Source: an uncultured Pelagibacteraceae bacterium
GTDB taxonomy: Bacteria > Pseudomonadota > Alphaproteobacteria > Pelagibacterales > Pelagibacteraceae
DNA length: 64,000 nt
NCBI GenBank assembly: GCA_902619925.1
Contig: CACNFY010000004.1
Span: forward strand, 1-64,000
Reading direction: 5' to 3'
A program made the translations under genes and the position numbers. Below the pieces are notes generated by a model. The model worked only from the letters and a program-made list of their open reading frames with translations. It was not told where the DNA came from and searched no databases. This document shows positions 1 to 9,594 of this stretch, piece after piece. Every line of letters starts with the position of its first letter. The first letter of the stretch is position 1.

Positions 1-349
1 ATCCTTTTTTTATAGTATTTAGATATCTTTCTTTAGGATACGTGAAAGGAGTTTTTTTAACCATAGTGTATGTCATTACCTTTTTATAATTATAATAAAA
101 ATAATGTTTTTTATATAATATTGGAAAATCCTCATACAAATCTAATTTTTTTTCATCTATCTTTGAAATATCAAAAAGGGCACCAGGTACAATTGAATTT
201 TTTTTAGGCTCTATATCCGCAGCACGATAAATGCTTCTAAATGTTAATTTGTAATCTCTCAGATTAATTTTTTTTATAAATTTAGAATCTTTACATCTTT
301 TTTTCATTTGAAAATGATTAAGATTACTTCCATACGCAAAATAAAGCAT
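1..349 (-). CDS. Gamma-glutamylcyclotransferase-like protein, partial (C-terminus beyond window)
   Basis: This gene runs off the left edge and is absent from the ORF track because no stop lies inside the window. Translating the minus strand from the ATG at 349 gives an open frame of about 116 residues that opens with MLYFAYGSNL, the hallmark of the gamma-glutamylcyclotransferase (GGCT/BtrG/AIG2-like) fold, followed by GALFDIS and an LYEDFP segment typical of these small proteins. Family members cleave gamma-glutamyl amino acids or peptides to 5-oxoproline; the substrate here cannot be told. The start overlaps the stop of the upstream cinA-like gene in a TAATG arrangement, so the two are probably co-transcribed and translationally coupled. 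Confidence 0.75.
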   Translation of the reverse strand, partial: MLYFAYGSNLNHFQMKKRCKDSKFIKKINLRDYKLTFRSIYRAADIEPKKNSIVPGALFDISKIDEKKLDLYEDFPILYKKHYFYYNYKKVMTYTMVKKTPFTYPKERYLNTIKKG

Positions 350-1101
350 TATTCTCTATTAACAATTTCTATTTTTTTTTTGTTTACAAAATTCAAAACA
401 TCTGAGCTACATTTATTTATCAAATCTTGATTATCTGACCTTATAACTATTGATACTCCAAGTTTTCCAGCTTGAAAGAATGGATAGCTACCAATTTCTA
501 CATTATCATATTTATTTTGAACTGCGGTCAAGGACTCTGCAATATGACTTTCAAAAGTTCTTAAACTTATAGTATGACTAATTATAGGGTTACCACCAAC
601 TATCTTATTTTTAATACCTCCCAACATTGATTTTAATATTGATGGAACACCAGGAAGAACAAAAACGTTTTCAACATAAAAACCAGGAGCTCCACTTGTA
701 GGATTTAATATTAAATTTGCACCTTTAGGCATCCATATCATTTTTTGTCTACCATCATTAAATTCTCCCGGTTTATAATATGCTTCAAGAATTTTGTATC
801 CTTCCTCGTGTTTTTCGTATGGGAGTTTGAATGCTTTTGATATAGACTCTGAAGTTATGTCATCATGTGTCGGTCCAATTCCACCTGATGTAAAAACATA
901 ATTATATTGCTTTCTCAATAAATTTACTGAATTTATTATCGTTTCTTCTACATCTGGTATGACCCTCACCTCTCCTACCTTAACTCCTAAAGAGTTCAAC
1001 CATTTAGCAAGAGTACTTGTATTTGTATCTTGCGTTCTACCGGATAAAATTTCGTTACCAATAATTAATATAGCTGCATTAAATTTTGAATTTTCGCTCA
1101 T
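349..1101 (-). CDS. CinA-like molybdopterin-binding (MoCF) domain protein
   Basis: A 250-residue protein matching the N-terminal MoCF/MoaB-like domain of CinA. Visible motifs are GNEILSGRTQDTN near residues 15-27, TSGGIGPTHDD near 71-81 and a GAPGF/LPGVP segment near 137-153. In CinA proteins this domain carries ADP-ribose/nicotinamide-nucleotide pyrophosphatase activity, while the separate C-terminal domain is the NMN deamidase. That deamidase domain is missing here, as is common in short alphaproteobacterial homologues, so the protein most likely acts as a stand-alone nucleotide hydrolase. The start lies 20 bp from the divergent sfsA start, and the stop overlaps the start of the GGCT-like gene. 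Confidence 0.8.
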   Translation of the reverse strand: MSENSKFNAAILIIGNEILSGRTQDTNTSTLAKWLNSLGVKVGEVRVIPDVEETIINSVNLLRKQYNYVFTSGGIGPTHDDITSESISKAFKLPYEKHEEGYKILEAYYKPGEFNDGRQKMIWMPKGANLILNPTSGAPGFYVENVFVLPGVPSILKSMLGGIKNKIVGGNPIISHTISLRTFESHIAESLTAVQNKYDNVEIGSYPFFQAGKLGVSIVIRSDNQDLINKCSSDVLNFVNKKKIEIVNRE

Positions 1102-1121
1102 TTTATATATATATTTTTTAT

Positions 1122-1820
1122 ATGAAATTTACCAAACCTCTAATTAAAGGCAAATTTTTGAAAAGGTATAAAAGGTTTTTTGTGGATGTTAAAGTAAATA
1201 AACATGTAATCACATCCCATTGTCCCAATACTGGGTCGATGATAGGTTTATTAGACAAAAATAACGATGCTTGGGTTTTAAAAAATGACGATCCTAAGAG
1301 AAAATTAAAATATACTTTACAAATATTAAGGACCTCAAAAAATATAATTGGTGTTAATACCCATCTTGCAAACAAATTAGTTCAGGAAGGTTTACAAGAT
1401 AACCTGTTTTTAGAATTCAAAAATGTGGATAAAATAGAATCTGAAAAATATTATAATAAAGAAACACGTTTCGACTTTTTAATTCAAAAAAACAAAAAAA
1501 AAATTTTTATAGAGGTCAAAAATGTTACACTTATTAGAGATGCTAAAATCTCAGAATTTCCAGATGCAATAACCACCAGAGGTAGTAAACATATTAAAAC
1601 TTTAATAGATGCACATAAAAAAGGGTATGAATGTTATGTTTTGTTTTTGGTACAAATAGATAATTGTAAGTATTTTAAAATAGCTAATGATATAGATAAA
1701 GAATATTATGAAAATTACAAAATAGCTAAAAAATTAGGTATAAAATTTATTGCTTATAACTGCAAAGTAGAACCTAAGGAAATTAAAATAGATAGAAGAA
1801 TTAAAATATTAGATGATTGA
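1122..1820 (+). CDS. sfsA: Sugar fermentation stimulation protein SfsA
   Basis: SfsA family protein of 232 residues when started at the ATG at 1122. The ORF track starts at 1086, but those extra 12 residues would overlap the divergent cinA-like start and look unlike the family, whose proteins begin close to the PLIKGKFLKRYKRFF segment. The conserved HCPNTGSM box, the FIEVKNVTL segment and the FPDAITTRGSKH box are present. These acidic residues resemble a nuclease-like fold, and E. coli SfsA has been described as a DNA-binding regulator, but its molecular role is poorly known. The last codons overlap the start of map by 8 bp, so this gene probably leads the map-pur operon. Confidence 0.88.
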   Translation: MKFTKPLIKGKFLKRYKRFFVDVKVNKHVITSHCPNTGSMIGLLDKNNDAWVLKNDDPKRKLKYTLQILRTSKNIIGVNTHLANKLVQEGLQDNLFLEFKNVDKIESEKYYNKETRFDFLIQKNKKKIFIEVKNVTLIRDAKISEFPDAITTRGSKHIKTLIDAHKKGYECYVLFLVQIDNCKYFKIANDIDKEYYENYKIAKKLGIKFIAYNCKVEPKEIKIDRRIKILDD

Positions 1821-2565
1821 TTATAAAGAAAAATTTGAAAAGATGAAGATAGCGGGCAACCTTGCATCAGAGACATTAAATATGTTAACTAATGAGATAA
1901 AAGAAGGTGTTTCAACTGACAAAATAGATCAACTGGGCTATGAATATATAAGGGATCATGGTGGATACTCTGCTCCATTATTTTATAGAGGCTTTCCTAA
2001 ATCTTTATGCACTTCATTAAACCATGTTATTTGTCATGGTATACCTGGTAAGAGAATATTAGACGAAGGAGACATTTTAAATGTTGATGTCACAACAATT
2101 GTAGATGGTTATTATGGAGATACTAGCAGAATGTACTCTATAGGAAAAATTTCAGTTAAAGCACAAAATTTAATTAATGTTACATACGAGTCACTAATGA
2201 AATCAATTAAAATTTTAAAACCTGGATTAAAATTGGGAGATATTGGTAATGAAATCCAAACTTATGTTGAGGCTAGAGGTTTTTCAGTTGTAAGAGATTT
2301 TTGTGGTCATGGGATAGGAGAAAAATTTCATGAACCACCTAACATTCTTCATTATGGTAAAAAGAATACTGGTATGGAATTAACACCAGGAATGACATTT
2401 ACAATAGAACCAATGATAAATTCAGGTAAATATGATGTTAAAATTTTAGATGATGGATGGACTGCTGTATCTAAAGACAAATCGCTATCTGCACAATTTG
2501 AACATACTGTAGGTATAAAAGATAATGGATATGAAATATTCACAGAATCTGTTAAGGTTATGTGA
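1813..2565 (+). CDS. map: Type I methionine aminopeptidase
   Basis: Removes the initiator methionine from nascent cytosolic proteins. The 250-residue length fits bacterial type I enzymes without an N-terminal extension. The five metal ligands are visible: Asp in LNVDVTT, Asp in YYGDTSRM, His in GHGIGEKFHEPP, Glu in FTIEPM and Glu in AQFEHTVG. The CHGIPG motif with the substrate-side His is also there. The gene overlaps the end of sfsA and is followed after 16 bp by purB, so it sits between a regulatory-type gene and the purine cluster and is probably part of the same transcript. Confidence 0.95.
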   Translation: MIDYKEKFEKMKIAGNLASETLNMLTNEIKEGVSTDKIDQLGYEYIRDHGGYSAPLFYRGFPKSLCTSLNHVICHGIPGKRILDEGDILNVDVTTIVDGYYGDTSRMYSIGKISVKAQNLINVTYESLMKSIKILKPGLKLGDIGNEIQTYVEARGFSVVRDFCGHGIGEKFHEPPNILHYGKKNTGMELTPGMTFTIEPMINSGKYDVKILDDGWTAVSKDKSLSAQFEHTVGIKDNGYEIFTESVKVM

Positions 2566-2581
2566 AGCCTCCTTATAATTA

Positions 2582-3874
2582 ATGATTGAAAGATATTCCA
2601 GAAAAGAACTTAAAGATATTTGGTCAGAGAAAAATAAATATAAAATATGGCTTGATGTTGAAATAGCTGCTGCTGAAGCAATGGAAAAACATAAAATTAT
2701 ACCTAAAGGAGTAGCATCCATAGTTAGAAAAAAAGGGAAAATAAAAGTAAAAAGAATTCAACAAATTGAAGATAAGGTTAAACATGATGTAATAGCATTT
2801 TTGACTTCTATTACTGAACAAGCTGGCATTAAAGCTAGATATTTACACCAAGGTATGACCTCATCAGATGTCTTAGATACTAGTTTTAATATTCAGCTTT
2901 TGCAGTCAGGAAAAATATTAATTAAAGATTTGGATAAAATCTTATCAGTTCTTAAAAAAAAGGCTAAGAAACATAAATTTACACCTTGCATTGGAAGAAG
3001 CCACGGTATTCATGCTGAACCAATAACTTTTGGTTTAAAACTTGCCTCTTTTTACCAAGAATTTTTAAGAAATAAAAAAAGATTAATAGAAGCTATAGAA
3101 AATATATCCACTTGTGCAATTTCAGGAGCAGTCGGAACATATGCTAATATAAATCCTAAAGTAGAGGTTTATGTTGCAAAAAAACTAAAATTAAAACCTG
3201 AACCAATATCCACACAAATAATTCCAAGAGATAGGCATGCACATTATTTTTCAACTCTTGGGATAATAGCTGGATCAGTCGAGAGAGTTGCGACTGAAAT
3301 AAGACATCTTCAAAGATCTGAGGTTTATGAGCTTCAGGAATATTTTTCGAAAAGTCAAAAAGGATCCTCTGCAATGCCACACAAAAAAAATCCAATCCTA
3401 TCTGAAAATTTAACTGGTCTTGCAAGAATAATAAGAAGCCATGTTACTCCAGCATTAGAAAATATATCGTTATGGCATGAAAGAGATATTTCTCACTCTA
3501 GTGTAGAAAGAACGATTGGCCCGGATGCCAATATTACTTTAGATTTTGCGCTAGTCAGACTAGCAAACTTACTCGATAATATGATTGTATATCCAAAAAA
3601 TATGATTGAAAATTTGAATATGACTAGGGGTCTGATATTTTCACAAGAAGTTATGTTAGAACTAACAAAAGCAGGAATTTCAAGAGAGAAAGCATATAAA
3701 TTAGTTCAGGGTCACGCAAAAAAAAGTTTATTGAATAAAATTAGTTTAATAAATCTAATTAAAACAGATAAAGTAATTATGAATAAAATTACAGAAAAAA
3801 AAATTAACAAGATTTTTACTTACGATAAACATTTTAAAAATGTCAATTATATATTTAGAAGAGTTTTTAAATAA
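2582..3874 (+). CDS. purB: Adenylosuccinate lyase
   Basis: PurB works twice in purine synthesis: it cleaves SAICAR to AICAR plus fumarate and adenylosuccinate to AMP plus fumarate. The fumarase/aspartase superfamily signature SSAMPHKKNP lies near residues 261-270, and GMTSSDVLDT near 92-101 and the RSHG segment provide further active-site residues. The length of 430 residues matches the short bacterial class. Its stop codon shares a base with the purC start, giving tight coupling. It opens the purB-purC-purS-purQ-purL run, which covers several steps of IMP synthesis. Confidence 0.95.
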   Translation: MIERYSRKELKDIWSEKNKYKIWLDVEIAAAEAMEKHKIIPKGVASIVRKKGKIKVKRIQQIEDKVKHDVIAFLTSITEQAGIKARYLHQGMTSSDVLDTSFNIQLLQSGKILIKDLDKILSVLKKKAKKHKFTPCIGRSHGIHAEPITFGLKLASFYQEFLRNKKRLIEAIENISTCAISGAVGTYANINPKVEVYVAKKLKLKPEPISTQIIPRDRHAHYFSTLGIIAGSVERVATEIRHLQRSEVYELQEYFSKSQKGSSAMPHKKNPILSENLTGLARIIRSHVTPALENISLWHERDISHSSVERTIGPDANITLDFALVRLANLLDNMIVYPKNMIENLNMTRGLIFSQEVMLELTKAGISREKAYKLVQGHAKKSLLNKISLINLIKTDKVIMNKITEKKINKIFTYDKHFKNVNYIFRRVFK

Positions 3875-4659
3875 TGAAAAAAGGCAAAAAATTATATGAA
3901 GGAAAAGCAAAAGTTATATATGCTACATCAGAAAAAAATTTAGTAATTCAACATTTTAAAGATGATGCAACAGCGTTTAATAACAAAAAAAGAGCAAAGA
4001 TAGATGGCAAAGGAATATTAAATAATAGAATCTCAGAACATATACTTAATAATTTAGGTCAAGTAGGAATAAAAAATCATTTAGTAAAAAGACTAAATAT
4101 GAGGGAGCAATTGATAAAATTTGTTGAAATTTTTCCAATTGAATTCATCGTAAGAAATATAGCAACTGGCTCATTAACAAAAAGATTGGGTATTGAAGAA
4201 GGAACAGTTTTAGAAAACCCATTAATCGAATATTGCTTTAAGAATGATGATCTCGGCGATCCACTAGTCTCAAAAGAACATATTTTTGCTTTTAATTGGG
4301 CTACAAAAAAAGAAATCGAAAAAGTTAATAGATATTTATTTAGAATAAATGATTTCTTGATTGGAATGTTTAGGGGTGTAGGAATAAAACTAGTTGACTT
4401 TAAAGTAGAGTTTGGAAGATATAATTACAATAACAAATCAGAAATTATCCTTGCAGACGAGATAAGCCCAGATACCTGTAGATTATGGGATATCAACTCC
4501 GAGAAAAAAATGGATAAAGACAGATTTCGTAAAAATTTGGGAAATGTTCTACAAGCTTATCAAGATGTGGCTAGAAGACTAGGTATTCTTCACGAAGAAT
4601 CGAATATAAGAACAGTTAAATTTCCTAAACCAAAAGCAGTAAAAATTAAAAAAAAATAG
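3874..4659 (+). CDS. purC: SAICAR synthetase (phosphoribosylaminoimidazole-succinocarboxamide synthase)
   Basis: ATP-dependent ligase joining CAIR and aspartate to give SAICAR, the substrate of the upstream PurB. Recognised from the N-terminal LYEGKAKVIY nucleotide-binding strand, the VEFIVRN-like segment (here PIEFIVRNIATGS) near residues 88-100 and the DEISPDTCRLWD motif near 192-203, all classic PurC signatures. The 261-residue length is a little longer than the usual 235-240 because of a basic Lys-rich tail. The start overlaps purB (TAATG) and the stop directly abuts purS. Confidence 0.95.
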   Translation: MKKGKKLYEGKAKVIYATSEKNLVIQHFKDDATAFNNKKRAKIDGKGILNNRISEHILNNLGQVGIKNHLVKRLNMREQLIKFVEIFPIEFIVRNIATGSLTKRLGIEEGTVLENPLIEYCFKNDDLGDPLVSKEHIFAFNWATKKEIEKVNRYLFRINDFLIGMFRGVGIKLVDFKVEFGRYNYNNKSEIILADEISPDTCRLWDINSEKKMDKDRFRKNLGNVLQAYQDVARRLGILHEESNIRTVKFPKPKAVKIKKK

Positions 4660-4893
4660 ATGAAAGTTAAAGTTATTGTTACTCTAAAAAACGGAGTTCT
4701 TGATCCACAAGGCAAAGCTATTCAACAAACTTTAAATGGAATGGGATTTGTAGATGTTAAAGATGTGAGACAAGGAAAATATTTTGATATTGAGGTCAAC
4801 GAAACGGATGAAAATAAAGCAAAATTTAAAATTGATGAAATGTGTAAAAAACTTTTAGCAAATTTAGTAATTGAAGATTACAAAATTTTATAA
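4660..4893 (+). CDS. purS: FGAM synthase subunit PurS
   Basis: A 77-residue protein of the PurS family, the small structural subunit of the three-part phosphoribosylformylglycinamidine synthase. The opening MKVKVIVTLKNGVLDPQG and the GKYFDIEV strand are typical. PurS bridges PurQ and PurL and helps channel ammonia. Its ATG follows the purC stop with no spacer, and purQ starts three bases after it, which matches the conserved purS-purQ-purL order seen in alphaproteobacteria and Gram-positive bacteria. Confidence 0.93.
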   Translation: MKVKVIVTLKNGVLDPQGKAIQQTLNGMGFVDVKDVRQGKYFDIEVNETDENKAKFKIDEMCKKLLANLVIEDYKIL

Positions 4894-4896
4894 CCA

Positions 4897-5580
4897 ATGA
4901 AGTCCTCTGTAATAATATTTCCCGGCTCTAATTGTGATAGAGACATGGATGTTGCCTTAAAAAAACATGGTTATAAAAACAAGATGGTATGGCACGATGA
5001 TATTGATTTACCTAAATGTGATTTAGTTGTTTTACCAGGTGGATTTTCTTACGGAGACTATTTGCGATGTGGAAGTATTGCTGGAAAATCAAAAATTATA
5101 AAGAGTGTAATTGAATTTGCAAATTCAGGTGGTCTTGTTCTTGGTATTTGTAATGGTTTTCAAATATTGACTGAAACAGGCTTATTGCCTGGTGTGTTAC
5201 AACAGAACAAATATCTAAATTTCATATGTAAAAATGTTCATGTTAAAGTAAATAATAAGGAAAATAGTTATTTTAAAAATATAAAAAAGGAAATTCTTGA
5301 GCTGCATATTGCACATAATGAAGGAAATTATTTCTGTACTAAGGATGAACTTGAAGTCATAAAAAACAATAATCAAATTGCATTAACTTATTGCAATACA
5401 GAAGGTTCTGATGAAGAGGAATTCAATCCTAACGGTGCTTTAAATAATATAGCTGGATTATTCAATAAGAACAAAAATGTGCTTGGAATGATGCCACATC
5501 CAGAAAGAATGATTGATAAATATTTATCAGGAAACGATGGTTCAATTTTTTTTGAAAATCTAATAAAAAATTACATTTAA
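4897..5580 (+). CDS. purQ: FGAM synthase glutaminase subunit PurQ
   Basis: Class I glutamine amidotransferase that supplies ammonia to PurL. The nucleophile Cys is in [10 protein letters not shown] near residue 86, and the His-Glu pair of the triad is in MPHPERM near 195-201. FPGSNCDRD at the N-terminus and [14 protein letters not shown] near 47-60 are diagnostic for PurQ. The 227-residue length is normal. Its stop codon overlaps the purL start by one base, so the glutaminase and synthetase subunits are translationally coupled. Confidence 0.95.
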   Translation: MKSSVIIFPGSNCDRDMDVALKKHGYKNKMVWHDDIDLPKCDLVVLPGGFSYGDYLRCGSIAGKSKIIKSVIEFANSGGLVLGICNGFQILTETGLLPGVLQQNKYLNFICKNVHVKVNNKENSYFKNIKKEILELHIAHNEGNYFCTKDELEVIKNNNQIALTYCNTEGSDEEEFNPNGALNNIAGLFNKNKNVLGMMPHPERMIDKYLSGNDGSIFFENLIKNYI

Positions 5581-7772
5581 TGGAAGTTAACGAACAAATT
5601 GCGATAGATCACGGATTAAAAATTGAAGAGTACAAAAAAATAAAAGAACTTCTAAAAAGGAATCCTAATTTAACGGAGCTAGCGATATTTTCAGCTATGT
5701 GGAACGAACACTGCTCTTACAAATCGTCTCGTAAACATTTGAAGAATTTATTTACTAAAGGAGAAAAGGTTATTCAGGGACCTGGAGAAAATGCTGGAGT
5801 TATAGATATAGGTGATGAAGACGCAATTGTATTTAAAATTGAAAGTCATAACCATCCCTCATTTATTGAACCATATCAAGGTGCCGCAACTGGTGTAGGT
5901 GGAATAATGAGAGATGTATTTACTATGGGAGCAAGGCCTATAGCAAATCTAAACTCAATTCATTTTGGATCAACACAACATAAAAAAACAAAAAATTTAT
6001 TAAGAGGTGTTGTAAAAGGAATTGGTGGATATGGTAATTGTATTGGAGTTCCTACCATAGCAGGACAAACAAATTTTGACGACTCTTATAATGGAAATAT
6101 TTTGGTAAACGCAATGACATTAGGTTTAGTCAACAAAAATAAAATTTTTTACTCAAAAGCGGCAGGTTTAAATAAGCCTGTAATATATGTTGGATCAAAA
6201 ACAGGGCGTGATGGAATTCATGGTGCAAGCATGGCATCAGCAATATTTGATGACAAAATTGAAGAAAAAAAACCAACAGTTCAAGTTGGAGACCCTTTTA
6301 CTGAAAAATTATTACTTGAAGCTTGCTTAGAGCTTATGAAAGAAGACTCTATTATATCTATTCAAGATATGGGAGCTGCAGGTTTGACCTCCTCTAGTGT
6401 TGAAATGGCATCTAAAGGAAAACTAGGTATAGAGTTAGATTTAAGTAAAGTTCCATGTAGAGAAGAAAAAATGACACCATACGAAATCATGTTGTCTGAA
6501 AGTCAAGAGAGGATGTTGATTATTTTAGAAAATGGCAAGGAGGAAAAAGCAAAAGAAATATTTGATAAATGGAACTTAGATTTTGCGGTAATAGGTAAAA
6601 CTACTGATACACAAAATTTAGAACTGCTTTTTAATCAAGAAAAAGTTGCTGAAATACCAATTGATTATTTAGCAGAAAATGCTCCAATGTACGATAGAAA
6701 ATGGAAAAAATCTAAACTTCCGCAAAAAATAGATTATCCAAAAGATTTATTTAAATCTCTTAAACTTGAAAGTTGTTTAACTAAAATAATATCTAATCCA
6801 AATATATGTGACAAACAATGGATTTGGGAACAATACGATCATACTGTAATGGGTGATACTATACAAAAACCTGGTGGTGATGCAGGAGTTGTTAGAGTTC
6901 ATGGTACTAATAAAGCAGTTGCAGCGTCAGTAGACTCCTCAGCCGTATATTGTTACGCACATCCCTTAACAGGAGGTAAGCAAGTAGTTTGTGAAAGCTG
7001 GAGAAATCTTATTTCTGTAGGATCTCAACCTGTAGCAATAACTAATTGTTTAAATTTTGGAAACCCTGAAAAAGAAAAAAATATGGGTGAATTTGTAGAA
7101 TGTGTAAATGGAATTTCTGAAGCTGCAAAGTTTTTAAATTTTCCTGTAGTTTCAGGTAATGTATCCTTTTATAACGAAACCAAAGACAAGGGTATTAAAC
7201 CAACACCTTCGATTGGTGGTGTTGGCATATTAAATGATTATAAAAATATGTTAACAATGGACCTAAAAAAAGAGGGAAATCTTATTTTGGTAATAGGAAA
7301 GACAGAGGGCCATTTAGATCAAAGTATTTTTTCAAGAATAATTTTATTAGAAAAAAAAGGCCCACCCCCAGAGGTAAATTTATTTAATGAAAAAAATAAT
7401 GGTGAGACTATTTTAAAATTGTTAGATAAAAAACTTATAATTTCATGCCACGACATTTCTGTTGGCGGTATAATTATTGCTTTATCAAAAATGTGTATTA
7501 AAGGTAATAAAGGAGTAAAAATAAATTCTCAAATAAAACTTTTAAATAAATTTAATTACTTTTTTGCCGAAGACCAGGGAAGATATATAATTGAAATTGA
7601 AAATAATAATTTTGCTATGGTAAAAAAGGTCTTGGAGGAGAATTCTGTTCATTTTGATGAATTGGGTGTTGTGGATGGTAATAAATTAACATTTAAAGAC
7701 GAATTAAATATAAGTATTCAAGATTTAAATAAAAAGTATAAATCGTGGTTAAAAAATTATATGATTAGTTAA
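5580..7772 (+). CDS. purL: FGAM synthase synthetase subunit PurL (short form)
   Basis: The 730-residue small-type PurL converts FGAR, ATP and ammonia to FGAM. It lacks the PurS-like and glutaminase domains of the large gammaproteobacterial PurL; these are supplied by purS and purQ just upstream. Visible motifs include [12 protein letters not shown] near residues 41-52, [13 protein letters not shown], the metal/nucleotide segment KIESHNHPS near 93-101, and the second AIRS-like half with [11 protein letters not shown]. Translation is coupled to purQ, and the gene is followed one base later by bolA. Confidence 0.95.
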   Translation: MEVNEQIAIDHGLKIEEYKKIKELLKRNPNLTELAIFSAMWNEHCSYKSSRKHLKNLFTKGEKVIQGPGENAGVIDIGDEDAIVFKIESHNHPSFIEPYQGAATGVGGIMRDVFTMGARPIANLNSIHFGSTQHKKTKNLLRGVVKGIGGYGNCIGVPTIAGQTNFDDSYNGNILVNAMTLGLVNKNKIFYSKAAGLNKPVIYVGSKTGRDGIHGASMASAIFDDKIEEKKPTVQVGDPFTEKLLLEACLELMKEDSIISIQDMGAAGLTSSSVEMASKGKLGIELDLSKVPCREEKMTPYEIMLSESQERMLIILENGKEEKAKEIFDKWNLDFAVIGKTTDTQNLELLFNQEKVAEIPIDYLAENAPMYDRKWKKSKLPQKIDYPKDLFKSLKLESCLTKIISNPNICDKQWIWEQYDHTVMGDTIQKPGGDAGVVRVHGTNKAVAASVDSSAVYCYAHPLTGGKQVVCESWRNLISVGSQPVAITNCLNFGNPEKEKNMGEFVECVNGISEAAKFLNFPVVSGNVSFYNETKDKGIKPTPSIGGVGILNDYKNMLTMDLKKEGNLILVIGKTEGHLDQSIFSRIILLEKKGPPPEVNLFNEKNNGETILKLLDKKLIISCHDISVGGIIIALSKMCIKGNKGVKINSQIKLLNKFNYFFAEDQGRYIIEIENNNFAMVKKVLEENSVHFDELGVVDGNKLTFKDELNISIQDLNKKYKSWLKNYMIS

Positions 7773-7773
7773 T

Positions 7774-8019
7774 ATGGCAATGGATTTAAAAGAAATAGAG
7801 AGACTTATAAAAGAGACCTTTAGAGATGCTACAGTTGAAATTGAGGATTTAGCAGGTGATGGCAATCATTACTCCGCAACGGTCATTTCGTCTCAATTTC
7901 AAGGAAAGTCTAAAATTGAACAACATAAAATGGTATATAAATCTTTAAAGGGTAAAATGGGAAATGAGCTACACGCATTGGCTTTAAAAACAAGGGAAAA
8001 AAATGGATCAACAAGTTAA
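7774..8019 (+). CDS. bolA: BolA family protein
   Basis: An 81-residue BolA/IbaG-type protein. It shows the class-II-KH-like fold sequence with a GDGNHYSATVISSQF strand-turn and the signature helix with HKMVYKSLKGKMGNELHALAL. BolA proteins pair with monothiol glutaredoxins to bind a [2Fe-2S] cluster, in which the conserved His of the last helix is a ligand. The following gene is exactly such a CGFS glutaredoxin and overlaps this one by 17 bp, which strongly supports the pairing. Translation may start at the ATG at 7774 or at the second ATG two codons later. Confidence 0.9.
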   Translation: MAMDLKEIERLIKETFRDATVEIEDLAGDGNHYSATVISSQFQGKSKIEQHKMVYKSLKGKMGNELHALALKTREKNGSTS

Positions 8020-8335
8020 AGATTTAATAACAAATGAAATAAACGATAATGAAATTTGTTTATTCATGAAAGGAACACCAGAAGCACCTCAATGTGGTTT
8101 TTCTATGGCTGTTGCTAATATATTAAAAGTTTTAGAAGTAAAATTTAAAGGTGTTAATGTTTTAGAAAGTCAAAATCTCCGTGAGGGAATTAAAGAATAT
8201 AGTGAATGGCCAACTATACCACAACTTTATGTAAAAAAAGAATTTGTTGGCGGTTGTGATATTGTTAAGGAGATGTTTGAAAATGGAGAGTTAAAAAATC
8301 TTTTAGATCAAAAATCTATTAGTTATAAAAAATAA
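8003..8335 (+). CDS. grxD: Monothiol glutaredoxin (Grx4/CGFS type)
   Basis: A 110-residue monothiol glutaredoxin with the MKGTPEAPQCGFS active-site loop near residues 22-34, the WPTIPQLYVKKEFVGGCD glutathione-binding segment and normal family length. Such proteins carry and transfer [2Fe-2S] clusters in the cytosol. The reading frame overlaps the end of bolA, so the BolA-Grx partners are made together. A convergent methyltransferase gene begins its 3' end one base later, with no recognisable terminator between them. Confidence 0.94.
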   Translation: MDQQVKDLITNEINDNEICLFMKGTPEAPQCGFSMAVANILKVLEVKFKGVNVLESQNLREGIKEYSEWPTIPQLYVKKEFVGGCDIVKEMFENGELKNLLDQKSISYKK

Positions 8336-8938
8336 CTAAAATAAGCTTCTAATTTTTTTTGAAAAAAATTTTCTCACTAAATTTAAATTTGATATTTTTT
8401 GAGTTACTATATTATCGGTTATAATTTTATAATCAATTTTTTCCTCCCATAATAATTGAATAACTAAACTATCGCTAAAATTTTCTCTAAATTTATTAAT
8501 ACTTGCTACAGTTAATATTGGTTCAAATATTTGAACTTTATTAGAAATAATAAGTTTTTTATTTAAATCATCAAATTCTAAATGCCATAGATGTGCTTTT
8601 TTATTTTCAAAAACTAAATTATCCTCTAATTTTGTTGGCACCTCAATATAACCAGATTTTGCAACTCTCTGAATTTCACTCAAAAAAAGTTTAGGATCTT
8701 CTACATGTTCTAAAACATGACTTGTAATCACAAAATCAAACTCCTTATCTTTAAATGGTAACTCCTTTCCAGAAATTTTTATAAAGTTTCGATCTTTATA
8801 ATGATTACTTAAGTCTTGAATGTCAGATATTACATTTGCGTACTCACTTGCACTAAATCCACAACCAATATCCAAAACTTTTAGATTTTTTTCTTTTAAA
8901 AAACTATTAACAAATGATTTTGTCGTTCTTTTGATCAA
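8336..8938 (-). CDS. Class I SAM-dependent methyltransferase
   Basis: A 200-residue Methyltransf_11-like protein. The SAM-binding motif I is VLDIGCGFSASEY near residues 20-32, and a motif IV-like segment FDFVITSHVLEHVEDP is near 68-83. The substrate is not recognisable; homologues occur in surface-sugar and lipid modification. It lies 3 bp downstream of rpsD on the same strand and is convergent with grxD, so it is probably read from the rpsD promoter. No unusual features. Confidence 0.75.
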   Translation of the reverse strand: MIKRTTKSFVNSFLKEKNLKVLDIGCGFSASEYANVISDIQDLSNHYKDRNFIKISGKELPFKDKEFDFVITSHVLEHVEDPKLFLSEIQRVAKSGYIEVPTKLEDNLVFENKKAHLWHLEFDDLNKKLIISNKVQIFEPILTVASINKFRENFSDSLVIQLLWEEKIDYKIITDNIVTQKISNLNLVRKFFSKKIRSLF

Positions 8939-8940
8939 TA

Positions 8941-9558
8941 TTATCTTGAATAGTATTCAATTACTAAATTCGGTTCCATGTTAACTGGATAAGGAACTTC
9001 TTCAAATTTAGGTACTCTTACAAATTTAACTTTTTTATTTTTTTCATCAACTTGCAAATACTCAGGTATCTCTCTTTCTTTATTTGCAAGAGCAATATCG
9101 ATTATAGCTAGTTGTTTTGACTTATCTCTAATTTCGACACTGTCTTCTTCTTTAACTTGATAACTTGATATATTTACTTTTTTACCATTTACTTTAACAT
9201 GTCCATGATTAATCAGTTGTCTTGAAGAAAAAATTGTATTTGAAAATTTTGATCTATATATAACAGCATCCAATCTTCTTTCTAGTAAGCCTATTAAGTT
9301 TTCTGCAGTATCACCACGTTTCATAATTGCTTTTTTATACATATTCCTAAATTGTTTCTCATTCATATTTCCATAATAAGATTTTAGTTTTTGTTTAGCT
9401 TGTAACTGAATTCCATAATCAGATGGTTTTGCACTTTTGGTTTGTCCATGTTGTCCAGGAGGATAAGCTCTTGTATTAAATGGGCTTTTAGGTCTTCCCC
9501 ATAGGTTTACCTTTAACCTTCTATCAACTTTATGTTTAGAATTTAATCTTTTTGTCAT
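8941..9558 (-). CDS. rpsD: 30S ribosomal protein S4
   Basis: Primary 16S rRNA-binding protein of the small subunit body. The N-terminal segment has the usual [20 protein letters not shown] start and [10 protein letters not shown] near residues 32-41. The S4 RNA-binding domain starts near [14 protein letters not shown], and [15 protein letters not shown] is the S4 signature. The 205-residue length is standard. As in many alphaproteobacteria it is outside the main ribosomal operon. The N-terminal zinc cysteines found in some S4 proteins are absent, which is the common C-minus form. Confidence 0.97.
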   Translation of the reverse strand: MTKRLNSKHKVDRRLKVNLWGRPKSPFNTRAYPPGQHGQTKSAKPSDYGIQLQAKQKLKSYYGNMNEKQFRNMYKKAIMKRGDTAENLIGLLERRLDAVIYRSKFSNTIFSSRQLINHGHVKVNGKKVNISSYQVKEEDSVEIRDKSKQLAIIDIALANKEREIPEYLQVDEKNKKVKFVRVPKFEEVPYPVNMEPNLVIEYYSR

Positions 9559-9594
9559 TTTGTAAGAGGTTTTATAAACTTAAGCATATTTTTG